From assembly GCA_016712405.1 (NCBI GenBank), contig JADJRD010000001.1, positions 310,001 to 374,000 of the forward strand: 64,000 nucleotides of DNA, in the 5' to 3' direction. This DNA is from Cellvibrio sp. (GTDB taxonomy: Bacteria; Pseudomonadota; Gammaproteobacteria; Pseudomonadales; Cellvibrionaceae). The number at the start of each line of letters is the position of its first letter. Positions within the stretch are counted from its first letter, which is position 1. Below are positions 56,226 to 64,000 of the stretch, one piece after another. The position numbers were made by a program, and so were the translations under genes. The notes under the pieces were generated by a model. The model ran no database searches. It was not told where the DNA came from and saw only the letters and a list, made by a program, of their open reading frames with translations.

Positions 56226-57257
56226 GTGGCCCCTCTCCAATCCCCAAGGGTTATAACCGTCGGTAATCTCCAGTTGGCTTTGTCGTCACTTGGTTTTGGC
56301 GCCGCACCTATTGGTAATTTGTATCAGTCTATCGGCGATGAAGAGGCCAATACCGCAGTTCAATCAGCCTTAATAGAAGGTATTCGCTATTTTGATACTG
56401 CACCTCATTATGGATTTGGCCTGAGTGAATCACGTTTGGGTGCCGCACTCAAAGGCGTGGATCAATCTTTGGCAATTTCGACAAAAGTCGGACGCGTTTT
56501 AGTGCCCAGTCAATCTACAGAAGCATTGCGTCATGGCTTTGCCAATGCACCGGCGTTGGAGCCTGTTTTTGATTATTCCTACGATGGTGTTATGTATTCT
56601 TTTGAAGAAAGTTTGCGTCGGTTACAGCGAAATCAAGTCGATATTTTATTTGCCCATGATCTGGGATCTGTGACTCACGGTGAAAATCATCCACAACGTT
56701 TTCAAGAATTTATGCAAGGCGGTTATCGCGCCATGCTTGAATTGAAAAAAGCGGGCAAGGTGAAAGCGATTGGTCTGGGTGCAAATGAATGGCAGATTTG
56801 TGAGGAAGCATTGCAAGCAGGTGAATTTGATATTTTTTTATTGGCGGGTCGCTACACTTTGTTGGAGCAAACCGCTTGCGAAACTTTTTTTCCGCTTTGC
56901 GCCAAGCGTAATGTGCAAGTCATTCTGGGTGCACCTTTCAATTCCGGCATTCTCGCCACGGGTGTGAAAAGCCATTCCGGGCCTTTTTATTACAATTATG
57001 AAGCTGCACCTGAATCGATCATTAATCGTGTTGCTGAGATCGAATCCATCTGTGAAAATTTTTCAGTGCCTTTAGCTGCTGCTGCTTTGCAATTTCCGGC
57101 AGCACACCCGCAAATTTGTTCTGTGTTGGCTGGTTTGGCAAATGTTGAACAAGTCAAAAATGCGGTTAGATTAATGAATGTAAAAATTCCTGCTGCATTT
57201 TGGAATAGATTGCGTAAAAACGCTCTGTTACATCCTGACGCGCCTACGCCTGTTTAA
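56226..57257 (+). CDS. Aldo/keto reductase, probable L-fucose 1-dehydrogenase
   Basis: A 343-residue AKR with catalytic D and Y in RYFDTAPHYGFGLSE, K in ISTKVGR and H in ILFAHDLG. It resembles the D-threo-aldose (L-fucose/D-arabinose) 1-dehydrogenase subgroup, which oxidises the sugar to its lactone. The GTG at 56226, five bases after TGAGG, is preferred to the GTG at 56220 that overlaps this site. As the first catabolic gene it would supply L-fucono-lactone to the pathway. Confidence 0.8.
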   Translation: MAPLQSPRVITVGNLQLALSSLGFGAAPIGNLYQSIGDEEANTAVQSALIEGIRYFDTAPHYGFGLSESRLGAALKGVDQSLAISTKVGRVLVPSQSTEALRHGFANAPALEPVFDYSYDGVMYSFEESLRRLQRNQVDILFAHDLGSVTHGENHPQRFQEFMQGGYRAMLELKKAGKVKAIGLGANEWQICEEALQAGEFDIFLLAGRYTLLEQTACETFFPLCAKRNVQVILGAPFNSGILATGVKSHSGPFYYNYEAAPESIINRVAEIESICENFSVPLAAAALQFPAAHPQICSVLAGLANVEQVKNAVRLMNVKIPAAFWNRLRKNALLHPDAPTPV

Positions 57258-57272
57258 TTGATAGGGTCTGTT

Positions 57273-57592
57273 ATGTCGCAAAAAAACTGTCATCGCTGAT
57301 TCTGTTGCACCCGGACGATAATGTTCTGGTTTGCGCCAAACAAATTAATGCTCATGAAGAAATAATGATTGAAGGCGAAACCATTGTAAGCCCAATTGTG
57401 ATAGCTGTTGGGCATAAAATTGCGCGTATTAATTTATCTTCAGGACAAAAAATCTTTCGATATGGTGCCCCCATAGGTTCTATGACTGAACCCGTTGCCA
57501 AAGGTCATCATGTGCATATGCACAATATGAAAAGTGATTACATTCCCAGTCACACACGCAGTCGACAAAATCAAGATCGGAGTGAATCATGA
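57273..57592 (+). CDS. UxaA-family hydro-lyase, small SAF-domain subunit (frameshifted at the 5' end)
   Basis: About 106 residues forming the SAF domain found at the N-terminus of altronate/galactarate dehydratases; LHPDDNVLVCAKQI, IARINLSSGQKIFRYGAPIG and GHHVHMHN are characteristic. The ATG at 57273 reads MSQK and then stops early; one extra A in the seven-A run (57280-57286) joins it to KKLSSLILLHPDD. It overlaps the large-subunit gene by 4 bases. In split UxaA enzymes the two parts act together. Confidence 0.8.
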
Positions 57593-58824
57593 ATTCAACG
57601 GTAGAATTTCCTGCATGGTTACGTGCAGATGGCCGTAAAGGTATTCGCAATGTGATTGTGGTGGCATATCTGGTTGAGTGCGCACATCACGTGTCTCGCA
57701 TGATTGTCAATCGCACCAACATTCTTAAAGAAGATTTAACCAGCGATGTACATTTAATTGGCTTTTCCGGTTGTTATCCTAATCAATATGCTTACGACAT
57801 GATGCGCGCTGTTTGCACACATCCCAATGTTGGCGGTGTGCTTTTGATTTCGCTTGGCTGCGAAAGTATGAATCGCGAAAAATTGTTATCAGAAATTGTA
57901 GCCAGCGGTCGCCCTGCAGAATTGTTAGTGATTCAGGATGAGGGTGGAACCAAATCCACTATTCATTCAGGTATTGAAGCTGTTGCGCGATTGCAAGAAA
58001 AGGCATCACAAGCTCAGCGCGTGCCTATGTATTGGCATGAATTAATTGTGGGCACCATTTGTGGTGGTTCTGACGGCACCAGTGGCATTACCGCAAACCC
58101 CGCAGTGGGTCGTTGTTTTGATGCTTTGGTTGCAGCTAATGCCATTTGTATTTTTGAAGAAACGGGTGAATTGATTGGTTGCGAAACAATTATGGCAGAT
58201 CGTGCAATCACTCCTGAATTGGGGCTTGAAATTGAAGCTTGTGTTGCCAAAGCCGAACATTATTATCGTGTGATGGGTTTTGGTAGTTTTGCACCGGGCA
58301 ATGCCGATGGTGGTTTAACCACGCTGGAAGAAAAATCCATGGGTGCTTATTCAAAATCCGGTTCATCACCGATTAGTGGATTAATTAAACCGGGCGATAT
58401 TCCACCCGCTGGTGGTTTGTATTTATTGGATGTAGTCCATGATGGTGAGCCGCGTTTTGGTTTCCCGAATATCTCCGATAACGCTGAAATTGTTGAATTA
58501 ATTGCGTGTGGATCACATGTGATTTTATTTACCACGGGTCGTGGATCAGTTGTCGGTTCTGCGATTTCGCCAGTGATAAAAATTTGCGCTAATCCTGAAA
58601 CTTATAAAAGATTGGCAGAAGATATGGATGTGAATGCCGGTAAAATTTTAGAAGGCGAAGCAACACTGGATCAAGTCGGCGAAGAAATTTTACAAAATGT
58701 GATTGATGTAGCTTCAGGCAAACGCAGTGTCTCGGAAGAATTGGGGCATCAGGAATTTATTTTGACTTATAAAGCATTTGAACCGATTGGACCCAATTGT
58801 TTGCCGGTTCGGCAAATTACATGA
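57589..58824 (+). CDS. UxaA-family hydro-lyase, large subunit; probable L-fuconate dehydratase
   Basis: A 411-residue protein matching the catalytic part of altronate and galactarate dehydratases (Fe-dependent): GRKGIRNVIVVAYLVEC, GFSGCYPNQYAYDMMRAV, ICGGSDGTSGITANPAVG and FTTGRGSVVGSAISPVIKI. By position between a fucose-type dehydrogenase and a keto-deoxy acid dehydrogenase it should dehydrate the aldonic acid, probably L-fuconate, to 2-keto-3-deoxy-L-fuconate. Known L-fuconate dehydratases belong to the enolase superfamily, so this would be a non-homologous replacement. Altronate is a poorer fit because uxaB/uxaC are absent. Confidence 0.8.
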   Translation: MNSTVEFPAWLRADGRKGIRNVIVVAYLVECAHHVSRMIVNRTNILKEDLTSDVHLIGFSGCYPNQYAYDMMRAVCTHPNVGGVLLISLGCESMNREKLLSEIVASGRPAELLVIQDEGGTKSTIHSGIEAVARLQEKASQAQRVPMYWHELIVGTICGGSDGTSGITANPAVGRCFDALVAANAICIFEETGELIGCETIMADRAITPELGLEIEACVAKAEHYYRVMGFGSFAPGNADGGLTTLEEKSMGAYSKSGSSPISGLIKPGDIPPAGGLYLLDVVHDGEPRFGFPNISDNAEIVELIACGSHVILFTTGRGSVVGSAISPVIKICANPETYKRLAEDMDVNAGKILEGEATLDQVGEEILQNVIDVASGKRSVSEELGHQEFILTYKAFEPIGPNCLPVRQIT

Positions 58825-58825
58825 T

Positions 58826-58847
58826 GTAGGGCGGGTCAAGACCCGCG
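58826..58847. repeat. 22-bp palindrome-containing repeat, copy 2
   Basis: This is the exact reverse complement of 47862-47883 (GTAGGGCGGGTC then AAGACCCGCG). It starts one base after the dehydratase stop and lies before the SDR gene. Confidence 0.7.
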
Positions 58848-58894
58848 TTTCCGATTATGAAAATTTATCCAATTAAATAAAATTATTGAACATT

Positions 58895-59623
58895 ATGAAA
58901 CGTCTAGAAGGCAAAACCGCATTAATCACAGCTGCCGCACAAGGCATTGGTCGTGCAACCGCCGAATTATTTTTGGCTGAAGGTGCGCGTGTGATTGCAA
59001 CCGATATTAATTTGAATGGATTAAATGAATTAACGGGTTGCGAAATTGTTCAATTGGATGTATTAAATCCAAACGAGATTCAGTTCTTGAGTCAACAGAT
59101 TGGTGCAATCGATATTTTATTTAACTGTGTGGGTTATGTTCACAGTGGAACTATTCTGGATTGTGAAGAAAAAGATTGGAATTTTTCGTTTGATATTAAC
59201 GTTACCTCCATGTATCGCATGATTCGCGCATTTTTGCCGGGAATGATCAGCAAAGGTAGTAGCTCGATTATGAATATGTCATCCGTCGCCAGTTCAATTA
59301 AAGGTGTTCCCAATCGTTTTGCATACGGTACGACTAAAGCAGCGGTGATTGGATTAACTAAAGGTGTTGCGGCCGATTTTGTTGCGCAAGGAATTCGTTG
59401 TAATGCGATCTGTCCCGGTACTGTGCAAACCCCCTCACTCGAACAGCGATTGCATGCGACGGGTGATTATGAAACGGCCTATAAAAATTTTGTTGCCCGA
59501 CAACCTATGGGGCGTTTGGGGTCAGCAAAAGAAATGGCAGAATTGGCTTTATATTTAGCGAGCGATGCATCATCGTTTACTACGGGAACCATTAATGTCA
59601 TTGATGGTGGCTGGACGAATTAA
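58895..59623 (+). CDS. SDR-family 2-keto-3-deoxy-L-fuconate dehydrogenase (probable)
   Basis: A 242-residue short-chain dehydrogenase: NAD motif TAAAQGIGRA, catalytic Ser in MNMSSVASS and YGTTK, and the C-terminal GTINVIDGGWTN. It resembles the KDF dehydrogenases and DHRS6-like SDRs that oxidise 2-keto-3-deoxy-L-fuconate at C4 to the 2,4-diketo acid. Next to an FAH hydrolase this role is likely. ATG 58895 chosen as the MKRLEGKTALITA start. Confidence 0.82.
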   Translation: MKRLEGKTALITAAAQGIGRATAELFLAEGARVIATDINLNGLNELTGCEIVQLDVLNPNEIQFLSQQIGAIDILFNCVGYVHSGTILDCEEKDWNFSFDINVTSMYRMIRAFLPGMISKGSSSIMNMSSVASSIKGVPNRFAYGTTKAAVIGLTKGVAADFVAQGIRCNAICPGTVQTPSLEQRLHATGDYETAYKNFVARQPMGRLGSAKEMAELALYLASDASSFTTGTINVIDGGWTN

Positions 59624-59641
59624 CCCTGAAGAGAAAAAATT

Positions 59642-60484
59642 ATGAAATTACTTCGTTATGGAATCACTGGCCAAGAACGCCCGGGAATTTTAGATGCACA
59701 AAATCGTATTCGTGATTTAAGTGCAGTTGTGTCGGATATAGATGGAAAAATATTAAACGATGAAGCACTGAAAAAAATTGCCAGTATCAATATTGAAACA
59801 CTAGCGATTGTTGAGAGTTCTGTACGTATTGGTCCTTGCGTTAATCATGTCGGTAAATTTATTTGTATCGGATTAAATTATGCCGATCACGCTGCTGAAT
59901 CCGGAATGGCAGTTCCGGAAGAGCCAGTGGTGTTTATGAAAGCGACCAGTGCAATTACTGGCCCTAATGACAATATTATAAAGCCGCGCAATTCCACCAA
60001 ATTGGATTGGGAGGTTGAATTGGGTGTAGTGATTGGTAAACATGCCAGTTATGTCGAACTGGAAAATGCGATGGATTATATTGCAGGTTATTGTGTCATT
60101 AATGATGTGTCAGAACGCAATTTCCAATTGGAGCGTGGTGGTCAGTGGGATAAAGGAAAAGGTTGTGATAGTTTTGGTCCGATAGGTCCTTATCTAGTGA
60201 CTAAAGATGAAGTGGCTGACCCACTGAATTTACATTTGTGGTTAAAAGTGAATGACAAAACTTTTCAAAATGGTTCCACAAAACATATGGTGTTTGGCCC
60301 CGTGTTTTTAGTACATTACCTTTCCCAATTTATGAGTTTGCAGCCGGGCGATATAATCAGCACCGGAACACCACCGGGTGTGGGTCTTGGGCAAAGGCCA
60401 CCCGTGTATTTAAATGAGGGTGATGTTGTCGAATTGGGTATTGCGGGAATGGGTGTGCAGAGGCAGATTGTGGTCAATGCGTAA
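59642..60484 (+). CDS. FAH-family 2,4-diketo-3-deoxy-L-fuconate hydrolase (probable)
   Basis: A 280-residue fumarylacetoacetate hydrolase-family protein with the metal-binding block TKLDWEVELGVVIGK, KFICIGLNYADHAAESG and STGTPPGVGLGQRP. Members of this subgroup cleave 2,4-diketo-3-deoxy-L-fuconate to pyruvate and L-lactate, the last step of the non-phosphorylating fucose route. It follows the SDR gene by 18 bases with GAAGAG before the ATG. Confidence 0.85.
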   Translation: MKLLRYGITGQERPGILDAQNRIRDLSAVVSDIDGKILNDEALKKIASINIETLAIVESSVRIGPCVNHVGKFICIGLNYADHAAESGMAVPEEPVVFMKATSAITGPNDNIIKPRNSTKLDWEVELGVVIGKHASYVELENAMDYIAGYCVINDVSERNFQLERGGQWDKGKGCDSFGPIGPYLVTKDEVADPLNLHLWLKVNDKTFQNGSTKHMVFGPVFLVHYLSQFMSLQPGDIISTGTPPGVGLGQRPPVYLNEGDVVELGIAGMGVQRQIVVNA

Positions 60485-60506
60485 AATAATTTAACGAGCA
60501 ATCAAC

Positions 60507-61817
60507 ATGAAATCAAAAATTTTTCTTATCGCTTTAAGTGTATTGGTCGCAAGTTGTACTACTTGTCGAAACATGCCGCCGGGCAATGAATCTGATATAG
60601 GTATTTACAAGTCTGTTCCCTTGCCAACTTGGAATTTATTTATCGAAAACTACGAAACGCAACAACAGTTTTCCGGTGAATCAACCAGCTTGCCGAAAGG
60701 CGATGTCGCAATTCAGCTCAGCGATAAGGACTCTAAAAAGGACGCACTAACTTTTTCTTGGAAAGACAGCTGGCGTGCCGGTCTGACTTGGGAAAAAGGA
60801 ACACCTTTTGGATTTATCGAATTATACGTCTCAGGGTGTAATGGCATTGGATATCAAAATCAATGAGCTCACCAAAGGTGGCATTTCATTCAAAATGGAA
60901 TGTCAGGAAAAAAATTGTGATCGTCGCGTAGCTTTCACTTTAAAGGCGCGTGAACTGGTGGGTAAAGGTTGGCAGAAAGTTTATGTGCCACTCAAATGTT
61001 TTAAACAGGATCAGGATAATTTCAATGCAGTGACAATGCCTTTTGCATTGGAAGTGGGTGGTAAGGGCGAGGTTTCAATTGCGAATGTTGAATTGATTTC
61101 CAGCACGCCCGCGAATGTTAGCTTACACGCTTGTCCAGATTACAAACCCAATCGGTTACACCGGATATGTTAAATGAGTGGTGGTCTATTGATTGGTGGT
61201 TGCCGCGTCATCAACAAAAATTAGTGGATGCCAAGGCAATTCTTGATAAAGGCGGAAAAATTGATTTGTTATTTGTTGGCGATTCCATTACTCAAGGTTG
61301 GGAAAAAGAAGGCGCTGAAGCTTGGAAAAAGCATTACGAGCCTCGTCATGGTTTTGCTATAGGATTTAGTGGTGATCGCACTGAAAATGTTTTGTGGCGA
61401 TTGGATCACGATGCTGTAAAAGGCATGAATCCGAAAGTGACAGTGTTGATGATTGGCACTAACAATGCTGGTCATCGCGGTGAAGATCCAAGAACAACAT
61501 CCGCTGGGATTAAAAAAATTCTGGAAGAATTACAACAACGCTTACCTGATACCAAAATTTTATTGCTTGCGATTTTTCCGCGTGATGAAAAACCGGATGG
61601 TGAGTTGCGTTTGATCAACGAACAAGTCAACGCGATTATTCAAACTTACGCTGATAACAAGCGTGTTTATTTTGCCAATATCAATCAAGCATTTTTAACT
61701 CAGGACGGCATTTTGACCAAAGAAGTCATGCCGGATTTATTGCATCCACACGAATATGGTTATGAGCTTTGGGTTAAGGCACTGGAACCCCATTTGCAAC
61801 AATTATTAAATCAATAA
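60507..61817 (+). CDS. Lipoprotein fusing an Exop_C carbohydrate domain to an SGNH esterase (two frameshifts)
   Basis: Three frames join into about 436 residues. Part 1 (60507-) has a lipobox VASC and a linker; part 2 holds an Exop_C/galactose-binding-like domain (GVMALDIKINEL, GKGWQKVYVPLKCFKQD, FALEVGGKGEVSIANVELIS) normally found at the C-terminus of GH3 glucosidases; part 3 is an SGNH hydrolase with FVGDSITQGWE, VLMIGTNNAGHR and DLLHPHEYGYELW. The joins are at 60806-60809 (one extra T) and 61147-61149 (one missing C). It probably deacetylates a polysaccharide at the cell surface and sits 22 bases after the fucose operon's FAH gene. Confidence 0.8.
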
Positions 61818-61828
61818 GTGATGCATTC

Positions 61829-62134
61829 ATGGATGTGTCCACTAAGAAGATTGCCATTTATACCGCATTAAGATCAGTTCCGGCGGGCAGGGTGGTGACT
61901 TATGGGCAGCTGGCCAAAATGGCCGGCTTACCCGGTGCAGCGCGACTCGCCGGAACGGTTCTCTGTCAGCTTCCTGAAAATACCGATTTGCCTTGGCACA
62001 GAGTGGTGAATGCGCAAGGTAAAATTTCCATGCTTGAAAATTCTCTTGGTTATCTTGAACAGATTCGTCGCTTGCAGCTCGACGGTGTATTGCTTGTTAA
62101 TGGGCGTGTTCCACTCAAAACCTATCAATGGTGA
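61829..62134 (+). CDS. Alkyltransferase-like (ATL) DNA-repair protein
   Basis: A 101-residue protein of the MGMT DNA-binding domain fold. The active-site motif PCHRV of alkyltransferases is PWHRV here, with Trp56 in place of Cys, so it cannot accept alkyl groups. VPAGRVVTYGQLA and AARLAGTVL (Arg finger region) are kept. ATL proteins bind O6-alkylguanine and flag it for nucleotide excision repair, in which Mfd at 36-39.7 kb also acts. It lies 11 bases after the esterase stop. Confidence 0.92.
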   Translation: MDVSTKKIAIYTALRSVPAGRVVTYGQLAKMAGLPGAARLAGTVLCQLPENTDLPWHRVVNAQGKISMLENSLGYLEQIRRLQLDGVLLVNGRVPLKTYQW

Positions 62135-62314
62135 AGAAAAATGCTGTGTGTTTTTTGTGCAGCATGAGTTTCCGGTCTGCTTATAAAATCTGCCAGCTTC
62201 AATAGCCTAAATACTTGTCACAACAGCTAATTTTGGCTGTGCCATTGTGTAGGTATTTATGCTACCATCGCGCCTCTTTTTCCAGTCCCTAACAATAAGG
62301 AAAGCGATATTCCC

Positions 62315-64000
62315 ATGGTCGAATTCGCCAAAGAAATATCCCCCGTAAATATCGAAGATGAATTGCGTCAATCCTATTTGGATTATGCGATGAGCGTTAT
62401 TGTTGGCCGCGCTTTACCTGATGTGCGCGATGGCTTGAAGCCTGTGCATCGACGCGTGCTGTTTGCGATGAGTGAACTCAATAACGATTGGAATAAACCC
62501 TATAAAAAATCAGCCCGTATCGTGGGTGACGTAATCGGTAAATATCACCCGCATGGTGATAACGCGGTATACGACACAATCGTTCGTATGGCGCAGCCCT
62601 TTTCACTGCGTTACATGCTGGTGGATGGTCAAGGTAACTTCGGTTCCATCGATGGTGATAACGCAGCGGCTATGCGTTATACCGAAATCCGTATGGCCAA
62701 AATTGCACACGATTTATTGGCTGATCTTGATAAAGAAACGGTCGATTTTGTTCCCAACTATGATGGTTCAGAGCAAATCCCCGCGGTACTTCCGACCCGC
62801 ATCCCTAATTTATTGATCAACGGATCGTCTGGTATCGCTGTGGGCATGGCGACCAACATTCCTCCTCATAACTTACGAGAAGTTGTTCTTGGCTGTTTGG
62901 CATTGATTGATAATCCTGAGATTACTATCGATGAATTAATGGAGTTTATTCCGGGGCCAGATTTTCCGACAGCCGCGATTATCAATGGTCGTGCTGGAAT
63001 TGTTGAAGCCTACCGCACTGGTCGCGGTCGTGTCGTAATGCGCGCGCGCGCTGAAGTTGAGCGTGATGAAAAAACCGGACGCGAAACGATTATAGTCACC
63101 GAGATTCCTTATCAGGTGAACAAGGCGCGTTTGATTGAACGTATTGCCGAGTTGGTCAAAGAGAAAAAAATCGAAGGTATCAGCGAACTGCGCGATGAAT
63201 CGGATAAAGACGGTTTGCGTGTGGTCATTGAGGTCAAACGCACCGAATCCGGTGATGTGCTGTTAAATAATTTATACGCACAAACCCAGTTGCAAACCAC
63301 CTTTGGCGTCAACATGGTGGCCTTGGATGACGGCCAGCCAAAACTCTTGAATCTGAAAGAAATGCTGGTGGCTTTTGTTAAGCATCGCCGCGAAGTTGTT
63401 ACACGTCGTACTGTTTATTTGTTGCGTAAAGCACGCGAGCGTGGACATATTTTGGAAGGTTGGGCAGTTGCCATTTCCAATATTGATGAAGTCATTAGCT
63501 TGATTAAAAGTTCTTCATCACCCGCAGAAGCTAAAGAAGGTTTGATGGCGCGTGGTTGGGATGCTTCCGCTATGGTGCCTTTCCTTGAGCGTGCGGGTGA
63601 AACCGCTTGTCGTCCTGAAGAGTTGGGTGCGGAATTTGGTATTCGCGATGGGCGTTATTATTTGTCAGCAGAACAAGCACAAGCGATTTTGGAATTGCGT
63701 CTGCACCGTTTGACCGGTATGGAACACGACAAAATTCTTGCTGAATACGAAGAAAAATTAAAAGAAATTGCCGGATTCCTCGAAATTCTCGGTAATGCCC
63801 TACGTTTGATGGAAGTGATTCGAGAAGAATTGCAGCAAGTCATTTCTGATTATGGTGATAAGCGTCGTTCGGAAATTATTGCCTCCAGTTTGGATTTGAC
63901 CACAGAAGATTTAATCACCGAAGAAGATCGAGTTGTCACCATCTCTCATGGTGGTTATGCCAAAACACAGCCATTGGCCGACTATCAAGCACAGCGTCGC
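62315..64000 (+). CDS. gyrA: DNA gyrase subunit A, N-terminal part (gene runs off the right edge)
   Basis: The first 562 residues. The start MVEFAKEISPVNIEDELRQS follows AAGGAAAGCG. Catalytic Tyr122 is in AAMRYTE. In E. coli numbering the quinolone-resistance segment reads HPHGD-N83-AVYD87, with Asn at position 83 instead of Ser. The frame is intact to the last base of the window. Gyrase introduces negative supercoils with GyrB. Confidence 0.97.
   Translation, partial: MVEFAKEISPVNIEDELRQSYLDYAMSVIVGRALPDVRDGLKPVHRRVLFAMSELNNDWNKPYKKSARIVGDVIGKYHPHGDNAVYDTIVRMAQPFSLRYMLVDGQGNFGSIDGDNAAAMRYTEIRMAKIAHDLLADLDKETVDFVPNYDGSEQIPAVLPTRIPNLLINGSSGIAVGMATNIPPHNLREVVLGCLALIDNPEITIDELMEFIPGPDFPTAAIINGRAGIVEAYRTGRGRVVMRARAEVERDEKTGRETIIVTEIPYQVNKARLIERIAELVKEKKIEGISELRDESDKDGLRVVIEVKRTESGDVLLNNLYAQTQLQTTFGVNMVALDDGQPKLLNLKEMLVAFVKHRREVVTRRTVYLLRKARERGHILEGWAVAISNIDEVISLIKSSSSPAEAKEGLMARGWDASAMVPFLERAGETACRPEELGAEFGIRDGRYYLSAEQAQAILELRLHRLTGMEHDKILAEYEEKLKEIAGFLEILGNALRLMEVIREELQQVISDYGDKRRSEIIASSLDLTTEDLITEEDRVVTISHGGYAKTQPLADYQAQRR

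Noticed and set aside
57589..58824. Altronate dehydratase of the galacturonate pathway
   Set aside because: The sequence family fits, but uxaB, uxaC and KDG kinase/aldolase genes are missing, while neighbours are those of the fucose diketo-hydrolase route.

Overview
The window is a moderately AT-rich, gene-dense stretch of a gammaproteobacterial chromosome. Gene content and order (polar-flagellum fliK-L-M-N-O-P-Q-R-flhB run; ffs-dnaX-ybaB-recR-rnd-ycgL-ycgN; csiV-mfd next to a complete Na+-NQR operon; sthA, prmB, aroC, gyrA) fit the Pseudomonadales/Cellvibrionales side of the class. Ser-rich lipoprotein linkers, an Exop_C domain, a DUF1080 lipoprotein, a PVC-type haem protein and a sugar-acid locus point to a saprophytic, polysaccharide-degrading Cellvibrionaceae-like organism. 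That placement is inference from content, not a search.

Layout. 1-4.3 kb: end of a DUF2339 membrane protein and its DUF3999 partner, a secreted cyclophilin with a GlyGly-CTERM-like tail, a small membrane protein and a secreted beta-helix protein. 4.4-14 kb: bioA, a YcgR-like PilZ protein, a DUF1080 lipoprotein, a membrane-anchored AraC regulator, a DUF2306 membrane protein, a MipA remnant, an orphan Cys-rich gene and a very large dehydrogenase/HEAT/cytochrome lipoprotein. 14-18.5 kb: ttcA, a short GlpD-like oxidoreductase, pyrB and an AEC transporter. 18.5-26.2 kb: flagellar hook-length, switch and export genes. 26.2-39.7 kb: rseC, tpx, SRP RNA, dnaX, recR, rnd, a von Willebrand protein, csiV and mfd. 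39.7-47.8 kb: nqrABCDEF, nqrM and sthA behind a long structured leader. 47.9-53.8 kb: folE, prmB, aroC, an MFS carrier, an omega-amidase, rsmE and tRNA-Arg(CCU). 54-61.8 kb: a non-phosphorylating L-fucose-type catabolic locus (FucP permease, IclR regulator, aldo/keto reductase, split UxaA-type dehydratase, SDR, FAH hydrolase) ending in an Exop_C-SGNH esterase lipoprotein. 61.8-64 kb: an alkyltransferase-like protein and the start of gyrA.

Two window-wide patterns stand out. First, a family of GC-rich palindromic elements (at least nine members, two of them with a shared 107-bp core) lies between genes, and two members lie in coding sequence: one is read in frame through the linker of dnaX, another supplies the C-terminus of prmB. 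Second, at least twelve genes, including dnaX, aroC and mfd, are broken by one- or two-base indels, mostly a missing base in a short homopolymer. Because reading frames and family motifs resume immediately, these look like unpolished-assembly errors rather than true pseudogenes; they are annotated here as single genes with the break marked.

The most interesting biology is (i) the in-frame palindromic element in dnaX, (ii) the fucose-type locus in which a UxaA-family split enzyme occupies the place of the usual enolase-family fuconate dehydratase and no lactonase is present, with a novel-looking Exop_C-SGNH fusion beside it, and (iii) the structured leader upstream of nqrA. No CRISPR array, prophage, integrase or intact insertion sequence was seen.
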